The notes: generated from the letters alone by a model not told the origin. A stretch of 64,000 nucleotides of DNA from JAVVEH01 sp032251435 (GCA_032251435.1 JAVVEH010000022.1:11939-75938), one strand, 5' to 3'. Counted from the stretch's first letter, positions 8,201 through 17,285 are shown. Translations and numbers: made by a program.

Positions 8201-10324
8201 TTAGATGAGCCGAAATTCCGCTTCAGGTCGGCGACTGGCCTCCAGAATGAAACGACCTGCTTCCAATACGGGATTGCCTTGGTTGTCCGGATATACGAGA
8301 TGCTTATTTGGCTCAATGGCGAGGGATACAGTTTTTGTTTCACCGGTATTAAGATCAATTTTTTCAAAATGGATCAGCCGCCGTGTGGGCTGGGTGATCC
8401 GGGCTTCGGGGTCGCGGAGATACCAGAAGACCGTTTCCGCACCCGCCCGGCCTCCGGTATTGGTGACAGTGACCGATGCCGTGAGCGTTTCATTTTCTTT
8501 GATCCGCCGCGCGGAGAGGCTGAGAGGACTGTAGTCAAACGTGGTATAACTGAGTCCATGGCCAAAATCGAAAACAGCTCCGGTTTCGATATTCCGGTAG
8601 CGTCCCTGTCTCGGTCCTGACCGGGCATAAGGGCGCATGCTGTAATAGGTTGGAATGTGCCCGGTGGAGCGGGGGAAAGTAATCGCCAGCTTGCCGGAGG
8701 GATTCACTGCTCCTAATAAAACATCGGCCACAGCGAATCCACCCATGGTGCCGGGTTGCCAGGCGCTGAGAATTGTAGCTGCCTTGGGTTCAATCGTATG
8801 CAGCCCGAGAGGACGCCCGTGAACCAGGACCAGTATAACAGGCTTTCCAGTGGCCAGAAGCGCATCAAGAAGTCGTTCCTGAATTTCCGGCAGTTCAATG
8901 GTGTTGCGTGATTGGTTTTCACCGGTCCACCCCCCCGGCTCACCCAGGCACAAGATGATACTGTCAGACACCTCGGCAGCCGCAACCGCTTCACAAAAGT
9001 TAGTGGTATCATTACCGTCGAAATCACATCCCTGAGCATACGTGAGACTTCCGTTAAATCGTGTTTCCAGGCCCGTCCGAATGGTGAGGGTATCCTCCAG
9101 ACGTCCGCAGCATTCCCAGCTGCCCAGCAGGCACGCCGGGTCATCCGCGGCAGGTCCGATGAGAGCAATGCGCGCCGCGTTGAGCGGCAACTCTTCACGA
9201 TCGTTTTTTAAAAGGACCAGGCTCTCCTGTGCCAGTTTTTCGGCGGCTTCTTTGGCTTCCGGCCGGAGAAAAGCACGATCAAAAAGTCCCTCATCAAAGT
9301 AGGGATTTTCAAACAGTCCCAAACGGAATTTGACCCTTAGGATTCGGCGGACAGACTCATCCACAACCGATATTTCCAGCTTGTCTGAATCAATCAAGTC
9401 CGGAATATTTCTGTATATCTGGTCGGTCATATCCATGTCATTTCCGGCTTCCAGGCAGACACGTGTCTGCTCTTCCGGATCCGTAGTCATGCCCTGCTGG
9501 GCAAGCTGAGCGACAGCTTCCCAGTCGGAAACCACAAAGCCGTCAAATCCCCAGCGTTCTCTCAAAAGCTCTGTTAGAAGATAGCGGTTTGCCACAGCGG
9601 GCGTGCCGGTAATGTCATTAAACGCACTCATGATCGTCGCGGCACCGGCATCCACGCCGGCTTTGTAGGGTGGCAGGATACTTTCCCACAAGGCGCGCAT
9701 GGATATATCCGTATACACGTAATCCCGGCCGCCTTCACTCCAGCCATATCCGGCATAATGCTTAAGACAGGCGGCAATGGAATCGGGAGCGCTCAAGTCA
9801 TCTCCCTGATACCCCTTTACAGCGGCAGCCCCAAAACATCCGTTGACATAAGGATCTTCACCATACCCCTCCACAACGCGTCCCCAGCGGGGATCACGGC
9901 ACACGTCAATCATCGGTGAAAATGTCCAGTGATATCCCTTGGCAACCGATTCCTTAGCAGAATATCGGGCGCACGCCTGGACCCGTTCCGGTCGGAAAGA
10001 GCAGGCTTGGGCCAGTGAGTGGGGATAGACGGTGACACAACCATGAATAACATCCATCCCGAACATAATCGGGATGCCCAGCCGCGTCCCTTCCATCGCC
10101 GCTTTCTGAAACCTATTATGCTTGGCTGGCCCCAACCGGCTGCCTAGAATCGAACCAATCGTCGGTCGAAATTGAGCTTCCCCCACATTGTTCGGGTTGA
10201 TATCTTTGCGAACCGCTATCTGGATCAACTGGTCTGTTTTTTCTTCAATGGTCATGCGCCCCAGAAGATCCTCCACGCGCTCTTCAATGGGGCGCTCCGC
10301 ATGCTTGTAAAGGGGCTTTTCCAA
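8201..10324 (-). CDS. Glycoside hydrolase family 3 (beta-glucosidase-like)
   Basis: The 707-aa protein has the three-part GH3 layout: a TIM barrel, an alpha/beta sandwich beginning near residue 380 (ESLVLLKNDREELPLN), and a C-terminal fibronectin-like domain (TVTNTGGRAGAETVFWYL). The nucleophile is Asp267 in GFVVSDWEAV; LKHYAGYG and DPRWGRVVEGYGEDPY are also conserved. It removes beta-linked sugars (Glc, Xyl or similar) from non-reducing ends. No signal peptide is visible, so it should act in the cytoplasm. The start is TTG: AAAGGAA sits 8 nt upstream, and the upstream in-frame ATG is cut off by a stop. A well-formed promoter with a 16-bp palindrome in its spacer precedes it (10385-10413), so this gene can probably be controlled separately from the upstream fusion gene. 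Confidence 0.93.
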   Translation of the reverse strand: MEKPLYKHAERPIEERVEDLLGRMTIEEKTDQLIQIAVRKDINPNNVGEAQFRPTIGSILGSRLGPAKHNRFQKAAMEGTRLGIPIMFGMDVIHGCVTVYPHSLAQACSFRPERVQACARYSAKESVAKGYHWTFSPMIDVCRDPRWGRVVEGYGEDPYVNGCFGAAAVKGYQGDDLSAPDSIAACLKHYAGYGWSEGGRDYVYTDISMRALWESILPPYKAGVDAGAATIMSAFNDITGTPAVANRYLLTELLRERWGFDGFVVSDWEAVAQLAQQGMTTDPEEQTRVCLEAGNDMDMTDQIYRNIPDLIDSDKLEISVVDESVRRILRVKFRLGLFENPYFDEGLFDRAFLRPEAKEAAEKLAQESLVLLKNDREELPLNAARIALIGPAADDPACLLGSWECCGRLEDTLTIRTGLETRFNGSLTYAQGCDFDGNDTTNFCEAVAAAEVSDSIILCLGEPGGWTGENQSRNTIELPEIQERLLDALLATGKPVILVLVHGRPLGLHTIEPKAATILSAWQPGTMGGFAVADVLLGAVNPSGKLAITFPRSTGHIPTYYSMRPYARSGPRQGRYRNIETGAVFDFGHGLSYTTFDYSPLSLSARRIKENETLTASVTVTNTGGRAGAETVFWYLRDPEARITQPTRRLIHFEKIDLNTGETKTVSLAIEPNKHLVYPDNQGNPVLEAGRFILEASRRPEAEFRLI

Positions 10325-10384
10325 GAGGTATTCCTTTATTGTCTGACACTCATTTTTTTGAATGAAATTCTACTGTGATTTTGA

Positions 10385-10413
10385 CTCATATGATCAGGCC
10401 TGATCAGCGTCAA
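10385..10413 (-). promoter_or_regulatory. Predicted sigma70-type promoter with palindromic operator in the spacer
   Basis: Reading the minus strand, TTGACG (10408-10413) and TATGAG (10385-10390) are separated by exactly 17 bp. The spacer is filled by the perfect 16-bp palindrome TGATCAGGCCTGATCA (10391-10406). It lies 60 nt upstream of the GH3 TTG start. A repressor or activator dimer on the palindrome would block or remodel polymerase binding; no candidate regulator gene is in the window. Confidence 0.55.
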
Positions 10414-10423
10414 AAATAGCGAG

Positions 10424-10437
10424 ACGGTAAAAACCGT
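10424..10437. other. Small hairpin behind the metallophosphoesterase-PHP gene
   Basis: ACGGT and ACCGT pair across a 4-nt loop, 5 nt beyond the stop at 10442. On the minus strand a short T-run (CTATTTTT) follows about 5 nt later. It is a weak candidate terminator separating the fusion gene from the GH3 promoter. Confidence 0.25.
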
Positions 10438-10441
10438 GACC

Positions 10442-11902
10442 TTATTGAAGAAGGACATCCCCTAGACTCCCGTCATATCCGGCCTGCCGGAGCAGGGCGA
10501 TATGATAGGCAAAGTCACCGATTTCGGCCAGATTGTGGGAATCGCTGCCGAAGGAGAATTTGACACCCGTATCCAGGCAGCAACGGACAAATTCCACCGG
10601 CGGCTGGTTGGTGTGAAAATTGATTTCCGCCGCCACGTTATATCGCTTCAGCAAGCGCGCTGTGGGTTCGAACAGTTCGGGGGGCGCGTCCCAGCCAAAT
10701 CGGCGGAAAATCCGCAGCGGATGGGCAAGGATCCGGACGCCCTGCCGACACATGGCTTCCACCAGGAAGAGGAAATCATCCAGATCGCTCCTCCGCGGCG
10801 GAGTTTCCCGTGTCAAGCCGGGCAGGGCATGGACAGTGCCCATGAGCCCATCAAACTGACGGGCATCCTCCGTCCGGACAACCAAACCTCCGCGGGCGTC
10901 GCAGTCCACTTCCAGGCTGAAACGGGCGAAATCGTCCTCGTACGCATCCTTCAGCTTCAGATAGTCCGGCATGCGGTTGAATGCCGCTTCCGCACCCTCG
11001 ATTCCGGCCTGTACCCAGGCATTGCCCCAGTAGGCTTTCCGATCGTAGTAGAGCTGTCCGGAGTGCTCGGTAAAGGTAATACCGGCGATCCCGAAATCCC
11101 GGGCCAAAGCGATAGTTCTCTCGACCGTCATGTTTTCCGCGCAGTAGGCCAGTTGTGTATGCAGGTGATTGTCCACCAGATTCAATTCCGGGGACATGGC
11201 CAGCTCGTGCCGTTGGGTCTCAACGTGGTTGCCGTTCAGTGTGATTGTCATGAATGGAAAGGGCGCTTCACAGAGACCAGGCGCTGTCACAAAAGAGACG
11301 GGTCCATCGGTGACCGTTTCCGCCCCGTGATGGTGATGTCCGCTAATTGATAGAACAACCCCGGCTTCTTTGAGCGCGGCGATAATATCCGGGGCGTTGA
11401 TGTAGTTATAGGGTGTCACCCGGCCCAGTTCGGGTGGAAACAGACAGACGTGCTGCAAGGCGACGATCTGACCATTAAACCCGGCTCTGGCGCTCTTGAT
11501 CCGGTCAATATCCTCTTGCCGCCGCCGCGCGTTATACCCCGGCTCTTCCGGATCAATAAACGGAAGGAACCGGACCCCTTTGATATCTAACCAATCGGCG
11601 GGTCGCTCGAAAACGCGGTAAAACTGGTTGATGTCTTTATCGTGGTTGCCAGGAATCGCGACATAAGGGGCTTCGAGTTTGTCAAGGATATCCTTGAGCG
11701 TCTGAAGGCGCTTTTCAGTTCCTGAAGTTCCGCCTGCGTCAACCAAGTCTCCCAGAACCAGCACCACATCCGGGTGTACTAGAGCATTGAGGCGGCGCAC
11801 GGCGCGCTCCATAAGAATATCCGCGATCTCACACCGTCGGCGGCTGCCGACGGGGTGGGCTTCTCCAAAGTGTATATCCGTTAAAACAGCAATTTTCATC
11901 AT
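10442..11902 (-). CDS. Calcineurin-like metallophosphoesterase fused to a PHP domain
   Basis: The 486-aa protein has two metal-dependent phosphoesterase modules. Residues 1-225 carry the metallophosphoesterase ligands: Asp9 and His11 (LTDIHFG), Asp52 (VLGDLVD), Asn87-His88 (PGNHD) and the ISGHHHHG histidines around 189-192. Residues about 240-486 are a PHP domain, with His246 and His248 (DNHLHTQ), TEHSG, ILAHPLR and FSFGSDSH as ligands. PHP domains hydrolyse small phosphoesters; the pairing suggests sequential dephosphorylation of a nucleotide-, sugar- or lipid-phosphate, but the substrate is unknown. ATG ATG directly follows the TAA of the sulfatase, with GAGG about 7 nt upstream, so translation is probably coupled. 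No signal peptide is seen. Confidence 0.85.
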   Translation of the reverse strand: MMKIAVLTDIHFGEAHPVGSRRRCEIADILMERAVRRLNALVHPDVVLVLGDLVDAGGTSGTEKRLQTLKDILDKLEAPYVAIPGNHDKDINQFYRVFERPADWLDIKGVRFLPFIDPEEPGYNARRRQEDIDRIKSARAGFNGQIVALQHVCLFPPELGRVTPYNYINAPDIIAALKEAGVVLSISGHHHHGAETVTDGPVSFVTAPGLCEAPFPFMTITLNGNHVETQRHELAMSPELNLVDNHLHTQLAYCAENMTVERTIALARDFGIAGITFTEHSGQLYYDRKAYWGNAWVQAGIEGAEAAFNRMPDYLKLKDAYEDDFARFSLEVDCDARGGLVVRTEDARQFDGLMGTVHALPGLTRETPPRRSDLDDFLFLVEAMCRQGVRILAHPLRIFRRFGWDAPPELFEPTARLLKRYNVAAEINFHTNQPPVEFVRCCLDTGVKFSFGSDSHNLAEIGDFAYHIALLRQAGYDGSLGDVLLQ

Positions 11903-13814
11903 TTATTTCCTCAGGAGGGCGGGCATTTCGGTCCGGGTAAGTTCGGATTGGAGCTGCTTGAAAAGCTCCAGGATAAGCGGTTGCAACTCCGGTTCCCCCG
12001 CCAGATTTTTCAGTTCGCACGGGTCATTTTTCCGGTCAAAAAGCATGGTTTCTTTATGTTTGGGATAATAGACCAGCTTGTACTCATTGGTCACGATCGC
12101 GCGCATGGGAAGATGATGATCGAATGATTTACCCATCCGGTCAATTTCGACCAGGGCCGTTTTGCGAAGAGGCTCCGCGTCGCCCGCGACAACAGGGGCG
12201 AGGCCTTCACCCGGAAGATCACAGGGAAAGGCGACACCGGCCAGATCCATGACGGTCGGCACCAGATCCAGCATGCTGACCACATCCTCAACCACTTTCC
12301 CCTTCGGGGCGCCGGGAGCTTTAACAATGAACGGAATGCGCATGTGCGCGTCATACGGATACACGCTCTTATAGAAAAGCCCATGCTCCCCCAGTTGATC
12401 CCCGTGGTCGGAAATGAAGATCACGACGGTGTTGTCGGTGATGCCCAACTCGTCCAGACAATCCAGCACGCGTCCCACCTGCTCGTCCACGTGTGACTCC
12501 ATGCCGTAAGTTTGTTTGATAGATTTTTTGATCAACTCAGGGTCGATCACGTCGGTGCCCAGGCCGACCTTGGTCATGGTCCGGCTGCGGCTTTCCGGGC
12601 TTAAAGCCAGTGTTTGCGGCGGCAGTTGGATGTCGACATCGTCGTAGAAGTCGCTCCATTTCTTTACAGCGGCGAAGGGTTCATGGGGATCGGGAAAGGA
12701 GCACCAGAGGAAGAAGGGGGAAGATGCGGGAGCAGGGGCTGCTCNNNNNNNNNNNNNNNNNNNNNNNNNNNNNNNNNNNNNNNNNNNNNNNNNNNNNNNN
12801 NNNNNNNNNNNNNNNNNNNNNNNNNNNNNNNNNNNNNNNNNNNNCCGCCACCGAACCAGGGGCTGCTCCCGCCACCGAACCAGGGGCTGCTCCCGCCACC
12901 GAACCAGGGGCTGCTCCCGCCACTGAACCAGGTGCTGCCTGGTTTATTCGTGATTCGTGATTGCCGCTTCGCTCCAGCTCCGGTAGGGCTGGCACTGTCC
13001 TGCGGACGGTCGTGATTCGGGATTGGTCAGAAATGTCCTGGGTTTTTATTTCGGATTTCGGATTTCGGATTTCTCTGGGTCCTTGGGTACTTGGGTATTT
13101 GGGTGTTTGTATGTTTGGGTGTTTGGGTATTTCCTCTTCTTCCCCGCCTGCCACTCGCCCCTTTCCCATCGCCATTTGCGTGATAAACTCAATGCTTCGA
13201 TCGGCGATCCAGGTGTTGTAGTGCAGATCGGCATCGATGGTCAGAGGATGCGGGTCGGCGTTATTACATGTATATCCCGCATAGGCTCCCGGGTGATTTT
13301 CCTCCAGCCAGGTCACGTATTCCCCGTAAATGTAATGAACATGCCCCTGCGCCAATTCAACAGTTTGCAGACCGTAGTAATTGTCGGGGAAGTGCTTGTA
13401 GAAGGCTCCTTCCCAATGACCGGGCCAGTCCCAGTAAATCCGCCGTTCCGGGTATTCGGAAAAATCCTCATCCGCCGCGATTTCTCTACCCCCGGCTCCT
13501 GCAAGATGAAGTTTTCCCACCGCATGTGTACGGTAACCGGCATTGGCCAGAACGCCGGGCAGGGTTGGCAAATCCTTGCGAAGATTAAAGCCGTTGTCAG
13601 GCATGCCGTTGACCCGGTTGGTCTGTCCGGTGAACATGGTGGCCCGGGCCGGCATGCAAATGGGGCAGGAGCTGTAGCAGTTCTTAAACAGGGTTCCCTC
13701 GGCGGCAAGGCGGTCGATATTCGGGGTCTTCACATCGGGGTGTCCCATGCAACTCAGATGGTCACCGCGTTGTTCATCGGTACAGAAAATAAGAATATTG
13801 GGATGTTTAGGCAT
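11903..13814 (-). CDS. Sulfatase with a repeat-rich insertion and an assembly gap inside the frame
   Basis: The N-terminal part begins MPKHPNILIFCTDEQRGDHL, with the formylglycine precursor Cys53 in PICMPARATM and AVGKLHLAG near residue 100. After about residue 215 (DRSIEFIT) the normal sulfatase sequence stops and the open frame reads low-complexity sequence (short repeats, then AAPGSVAG units) up to the 100-N gap. Beyond the gap the frame resumes with PFFLWCSFPDPHEPF (from 12718) and continues through FISDHGDQLGEHG to the stop at 11903. Both halves of one sulfatase are therefore present, split by an insertion at the loop before the conserved PDPH. Whether the frame is continuous cannot be judged, because the gap length is arbitrary. 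It overlaps the GH110-like gene by 8 nt and abuts the next gene. It is either a functional enzyme with a disordered loop or a broken gene. Confidence 0.75.
12745..12844. other. Assembly gap (100 Ns)
   Basis: Exactly 100 Ns, a conventional placeholder, so the true length is unknown. Partial copies of the same 24-bp unit lie on both sides, which explains why assembly failed here. Confidence 0.95.
12845..12940. repeat. 24-bp minisatellite, four visible units, continuing into the gap
   Basis: Four consecutive 24-bp units begin at 12845, 12869, 12893 and 12917; the first three are identical and the fourth differs at three or four positions. On the coding (minus) strand each unit encodes AAPGSVAG, so copy-number change preserves frame. 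The start of another unit is visible left of the gap at about 12733-12744. Confidence 0.9.
12947..13132. repeat. Degenerate 7-bp and 8-bp tandem repeats inside the sulfatase frame
   Basis: There are TTCGTGA twice at 12947-12960, ATTTCGG three times plus a variant at 13048-13075, and seven 8-bp units of the GGGTATTT type at 13077-13132. In the sulfatase frame they read as Pro/Asn/Lys-rich sequence unlike any sulfatase. They belong to the same class as the arrays at 15532, 22480, 44157, 47356 and 63744. Confidence 0.85.
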
Positions 13815-15513
13815 GGGTAATGGTTACGTTTTCGCAGTCTGAAATTAAAAACAGCTTATTTGGATCCAGGGAAGGCGCTTGGATATGGTTTCCGGACAGA
13901 GTTAATCCGGATGTCCCGGCCACCTCGATGGCGCGGGCGTTTTCCGGTACCTGTATATCGTTGTCAATGATGGAAATATTTCGATGAACAGATGGGTTGG
14001 GTTTACTTTTATGCGGGCTGATACGTATCGCTGCCTGCTCACAATCAAGAAACTGGTTTTTTTCGATCAGCAAGTCCTTCACACTACCCGACTCGAACCA
14101 GCCCTTGGCATCACTCTCAACATGGATGCCAAACATTTTTATGCGTTTGAACGTGTTATTCGTAATGCGGACAGGTTGGCGGGTTGTCAGCAAAAACCCG
14201 CGCGTCGGGATACGCGCCACGGTGCAGCCGGAGATATCCACTTCAGGTGTCCAGGTGACATTTTCAATAACATCGTTTTCCAGCCAGTCCGGGACAGGTT
14301 TTTCCAATTCTAGCACAAGTTCACGAGGGTTAAGCAGCTTTGCTGTCACAACCCGGTTTGTTCCAAACGATCCCAGTGTGTCCCAACGGACAAACTCGAT
14401 AGTGTCACCGGGGTTAAAAGCCATGAACCCGTAGGTCTGACGATGCATGAAACGCACTTTGATTTGATGATCCCCGATTTGTTCTACGATCCTCAGGTGA
14501 GTGCCATGCACATTGACCGCATCATCATGCGCACCACAAAATAGACAGTTCCGCATCGTTATTTTCCCCCGGCAACCGGAAAAATGGGCGCAATCCGCCC
14601 AGGCGGCGGTTGTCCGCCCACTGCCTTCTTCTGGCGCGATCCGCACCGAATCGAGCGTGACAGTTTCAGTGAACTGGCAGAGAATCCCCATGCCATGCAT
14701 AAAGGAAAAATCGACATGGTCCAACGTGATATCCTTACTTCGGCGTATAAACACGCCGCAGCAGTCCCGGTAGGTGTCCCGCAACTGGTAAATATGTCCG
14801 GCAACCATGTCGTGCTGACCATACGCTCGCAGGTGGAACGGCGCCAGCTCCTCGATCCGCAAATCCCGCAGCGGATCTTTCCGGCGCCAGACCTGTTCGG
14901 TTTCCGGGATCAGTTCCTGAGCCAGCCCGGTCTCATACTGCCACCCCTCTCCCTGCCAGAGGATCTTCCCTTCGGTGACCCTGTAATGAGAATCCGGGTG
15001 GACAGTGATGTCGGCGGAATCGGGCCCGGTCGCGGTGGCCGCGAATTCCGACACGGTTGGCCGGTGATAGTCAAACCGCAGGTCGGATATCGTTATAGCT
15101 TCAGAATGGTCCACACACAGTTCAATCATTTTCCCCCGGAAAATAATTGCCGCCCCCGGGCCGGACAGCGAGACGTGACGGACATGTTTGAAATAAACAC
15201 CAATGGCTTTGGGTTTTGCAACATCGTCATTGCAATTCGAAATATTGAAGACTTCCCGCCGGGCGCGGGTCGGGAAAAAATCATATCGCCCGGGCGCGAA
15301 ATGAACAATGACGGGGTTTTCCGCCGTGCCCTCACCGGTCAAAACCAGCGAATGGTCAAAGGCCCCTGGAGACAGGATTTCCACGCGGTCACCGGGGGTG
15401 AGTTTGGTTTCCGCCAGCCGAGCGAACGTGCGCCACGGGGTGTCGCCAGAGGAGCCACAATGGTCGTCGCGGCCCAAATTCGGATCAATATAATAGGTGT
15501 TTGGCTCGTTCAT
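13807..15513 (-). CDS. Right-handed beta-helix glycosidase, GH110-like (alpha-1,3-galactosidase family)
   Basis: The 568-aa protein starts NTYYIDPNLGRDDHCGSSGD, the usual first strand of a parallel beta-helix enzyme. Repeated strand-turn units fill residues about 110-560 (SLSGPGAAIIF, DITLDHVDFSFMHGMG, KITMRNCLFCGAHDD, ISIIDNDIQVP). The acidic motif AHDDAVNVHGTHL at residues 328-340, preceded by WADCAHF, resembles the DD-x-NVHG catalytic motif I know from GH110 exo-alpha-1,3-galactosidases. The fold call is strong and the family call is moderate. No signal peptide is present. Its end overlaps the sulfatase start by 8 nt (ATGCCTAA), so the two are translationally coupled, as expected if a galactose is exposed or freed alongside desulfation. 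Confidence 0.65.
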   Translation of the reverse strand: MNEPNTYYIDPNLGRDDHCGSSGDTPWRTFARLAETKLTPGDRVEILSPGAFDHSLVLTGEGTAENPVIVHFAPGRYDFFPTRARREVFNISNCNDDVAKPKAIGVYFKHVRHVSLSGPGAAIIFRGKMIELCVDHSEAITISDLRFDYHRPTVSEFAATATGPDSADITVHPDSHYRVTEGKILWQGEGWQYETGLAQELIPETEQVWRRKDPLRDLRIEELAPFHLRAYGQHDMVAGHIYQLRDTYRDCCGVFIRRSKDITLDHVDFSFMHGMGILCQFTETVTLDSVRIAPEEGSGRTTAAWADCAHFSGCRGKITMRNCLFCGAHDDAVNVHGTHLRIVEQIGDHQIKVRFMHRQTYGFMAFNPGDTIEFVRWDTLGSFGTNRVVTAKLLNPRELVLELEKPVPDWLENDVIENVTWTPEVDISGCTVARIPTRGFLLTTRQPVRITNNTFKRIKMFGIHVESDAKGWFESGSVKDLLIEKNQFLDCEQAAIRISPHKSKPNPSVHRNISIIDNDIQVPENARAIEVAGTSGLTLSGNHIQAPSLDPNKLFLISDCENVTITHA

Positions 15514-15531
15514 AGATTATTTGGTTAGATT

Positions 15532-15635
15532 TGACTCAGTGACTCAGTGACTCAGTGACTCAGTGACGGGAACATAGGCCATCACTTTTCACGTATCACG
15601 TATCACGTATCACGCGTCACGTATCACGTGTCACG
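15532..15635. repeat. Two adjoining tandem repeats: TGACTCAG (8 bp) and TATCACG (7 bp)
   Basis: TGACTCAG occurs four and a half times at 15532-15567. TATCACG with variants fills 15589-15635 in strict 7-bp phase. The second array runs 12 nt into the GH63-like gene, so the last residues and stop codon of that enzyme are written in repeat sequence. The pair fills almost the whole 110-nt intergenic region. Confidence 0.9.
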
Positions 15636-17285
15636 TCCCGTCATCCGTTCGGCCAGCAGCAGGAAGACGCTCGCCGTCCAGGTATAGGCGAGGTCGCAGA
15701 GCCCTTTTCCGGTCAGCGCGTCATAGTTTTCGGCGAAACCACTCATCCCGCATAGTTTACAGAAGCGGTTGGAAATCTCATCGGCCAATTCGGTAAATCC
15801 GCAGCGGTCCAATCCGGTGACGGCAAGATAGGTCGATGGCCCCCAAATCGGCCCCGTCCAGTAGCCGTCCGGGTTGTATTTCGGGCTGTCGACATGTTCC
15901 GTGGCCAGCCCCCATTCGGTCAAGTGGCTGGCGACGCCGTTTTTCAGAGAATTCCGTATGTCTTTTGGCAGGCGTTCACCGAGGATGATCGGCAACCAGG
16001 GAATCAGGCTGTGTGATTCCACCTCTTGTCCCGTACAGCCGCTGATGGCCACAAAATGGTCCCCGCGCCAGAGCTCATCCATCAAGGCGACCTGCAATTC
16101 ATTCGCCCGGGTTTTCCAAGATTGAGCCGTCACCTCACTTTCCCCAACTTGTCCCGCCAGACCGGATAAGACATCCATCTGAGTGATCAGCAGGGCCGCC
16201 AGGTCCGGCGCCGTCAATGGTACTCCTTGGTCAAACATGGTGCTGTTATCCCAGCCGCTGTCGTTGCCATGTAGATAGTAGGGCAGCCGGCCACCTTCCC
16301 CGCGGCGGTGGGTCATCCACCAGTCAGCCTGCCGACGAAGTGACACATACATGGTTCTCATCACCTCGGAGGATGGAGGTTTTGGGAGACGTTTCAAGAT
16401 TTCGCGGAAGGCCCAGCCATGCACGGGAGGTTTTGAAAAGTTGTAGTGCTTGACCTGGTCATTAACGCTGTCGGGGTAGGAGCCGAATTCGTCCTGATGG
16501 TCAACCAGAACAAGCATTTGGTCTAGCGCCAGATCCGGTTGTCCGCCAGCCAGAGCCATGGCGTTAAAGCATTGGTCCCAGCTCCAGACATTGCACATCC
16601 AGTTTTTTGACATAAACAGGGTGGGGCGCTCAAGCAAACCACAGGGGCCGACCGTGCTTGACCAGTTCACATAGGCCGCCAGCTCACGGGCGGGTTGATC
16701 CTGGTCCCGGGCTTCCGGCATGGTCGCGAGAAAGGCCTTAAATGTCCGTTCAGCCGCCGCCAGACAGTCATCAAAGGTCCCCCGGTCACGCGGTGTCCAG
16801 GTGCTCCAGAATTCGTCGATGGCCAGCTCCCAGCAACCGTCCGGTCCCGGGTGAACATGGGCCGTTTTCGGGAAAACCCGCTGGGTTGGGACCACCTGCT
16901 TCAATTCAATTGTTCCCCGCAGCGCCTCCATCTGATAGCGGCGAAACGCCGCCCGTTCATTGATGACCGCCCGGTTCGGGGCTTCGCTATAGATCAGGTT
17001 TCTCTTACCCAGTATTAGCGTCGCCCCCCGCCCGCGCAGGCGGATGGTGTCGGCGTTTTCGAAACAAATCTCCACCCGGGTGTCCCCGTGACTGAGGATC
17101 AGCGACCAGGGGAGGGCGGTTACTTCTGGTTCCACCACTTCATCCTTGACCAGCATCTGGATGGGACAGATATTGTGGGGGCCATTGTGGCAGTTGCGTA
17201 AAAAGAGATCTGTCTCCTTTCGCGGAATAGAAATCGACATCCAGGATTCAAAGTAACTAAAGGGCACATCGGTCAGGCTAAACAT
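15624..17285 (-). CDS. GH63/GH37-like alpha,alpha-toroid glycosidase
   Basis: The protein has 553 aa. A small N-terminal beta-domain (residues 1-160) is followed by an (alpha/alpha)6 barrel. Family motifs are MCNVWSWDQCFNAMAL (about 230-245), NDSGWDNSTMFD with probable acid Asp342, GYWTGPIWGPSTY (about 484) and GFAENYDALTGKG with a probable catalytic Glu, then YTWTASVFL. This matches the GH63 / mannosylglycerate-hydrolase / trehalase clan, which inverts alpha-linkages of glucose or mannose. No signal peptide is visible. The C-terminus ends inside the TATCACG repeat array, which supplies the stop codon, so the original end may have been altered. The substrate is unknown. Confidence 0.75.
   Translation of the reverse strand: MFSLTDVPFSYFESWMSISIPRKETDLFLRNCHNGPHNICPIQMLVKDEVVEPEVTALPWSLILSHGDTRVEICFENADTIRLRGRGATLILGKRNLIYSEAPNRAVINERAAFRRYQMEALRGTIELKQVVPTQRVFPKTAHVHPGPDGCWELAIDEFWSTWTPRDRGTFDDCLAAAERTFKAFLATMPEARDQDQPARELAAYVNWSSTVGPCGLLERPTLFMSKNWMCNVWSWDQCFNAMALAGGQPDLALDQMLVLVDHQDEFGSYPDSVNDQVKHYNFSKPPVHGWAFREILKRLPKPPSSEVMRTMYVSLRRQADWWMTHRRGEGGRLPYYLHGNDSGWDNSTMFDQGVPLTAPDLAALLITQMDVLSGLAGQVGESEVTAQSWKTRANELQVALMDELWRGDHFVAISGCTGQEVESHSLIPWLPIILGERLPKDIRNSLKNGVASHLTEWGLATEHVDSPKYNPDGYWTGPIWGPSTYLAVTGLDRCGFTELADEISNRFCKLCGMSGFAENYDALTGKGLCDLAYTWTASVFLLLAERMTGRDT

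Noticed and set aside
12845..12940. CRISPR or attachment site
   Set aside because: The units are contiguous 24-bp copies inside a coding frame with no spacers, so it is a minisatellite.
12610..13015. Plus-strand frames through the assembly gap
   Set aside because: They read the 24-bp minisatellite and Ns; the sulfatase on the other strand explains the sequence.
15532..15635. CRISPR-like array
   Set aside because: Units are 7-8 bp in direct contact, without unique spacers of 30-40 bp, and there are no cas genes in the window.
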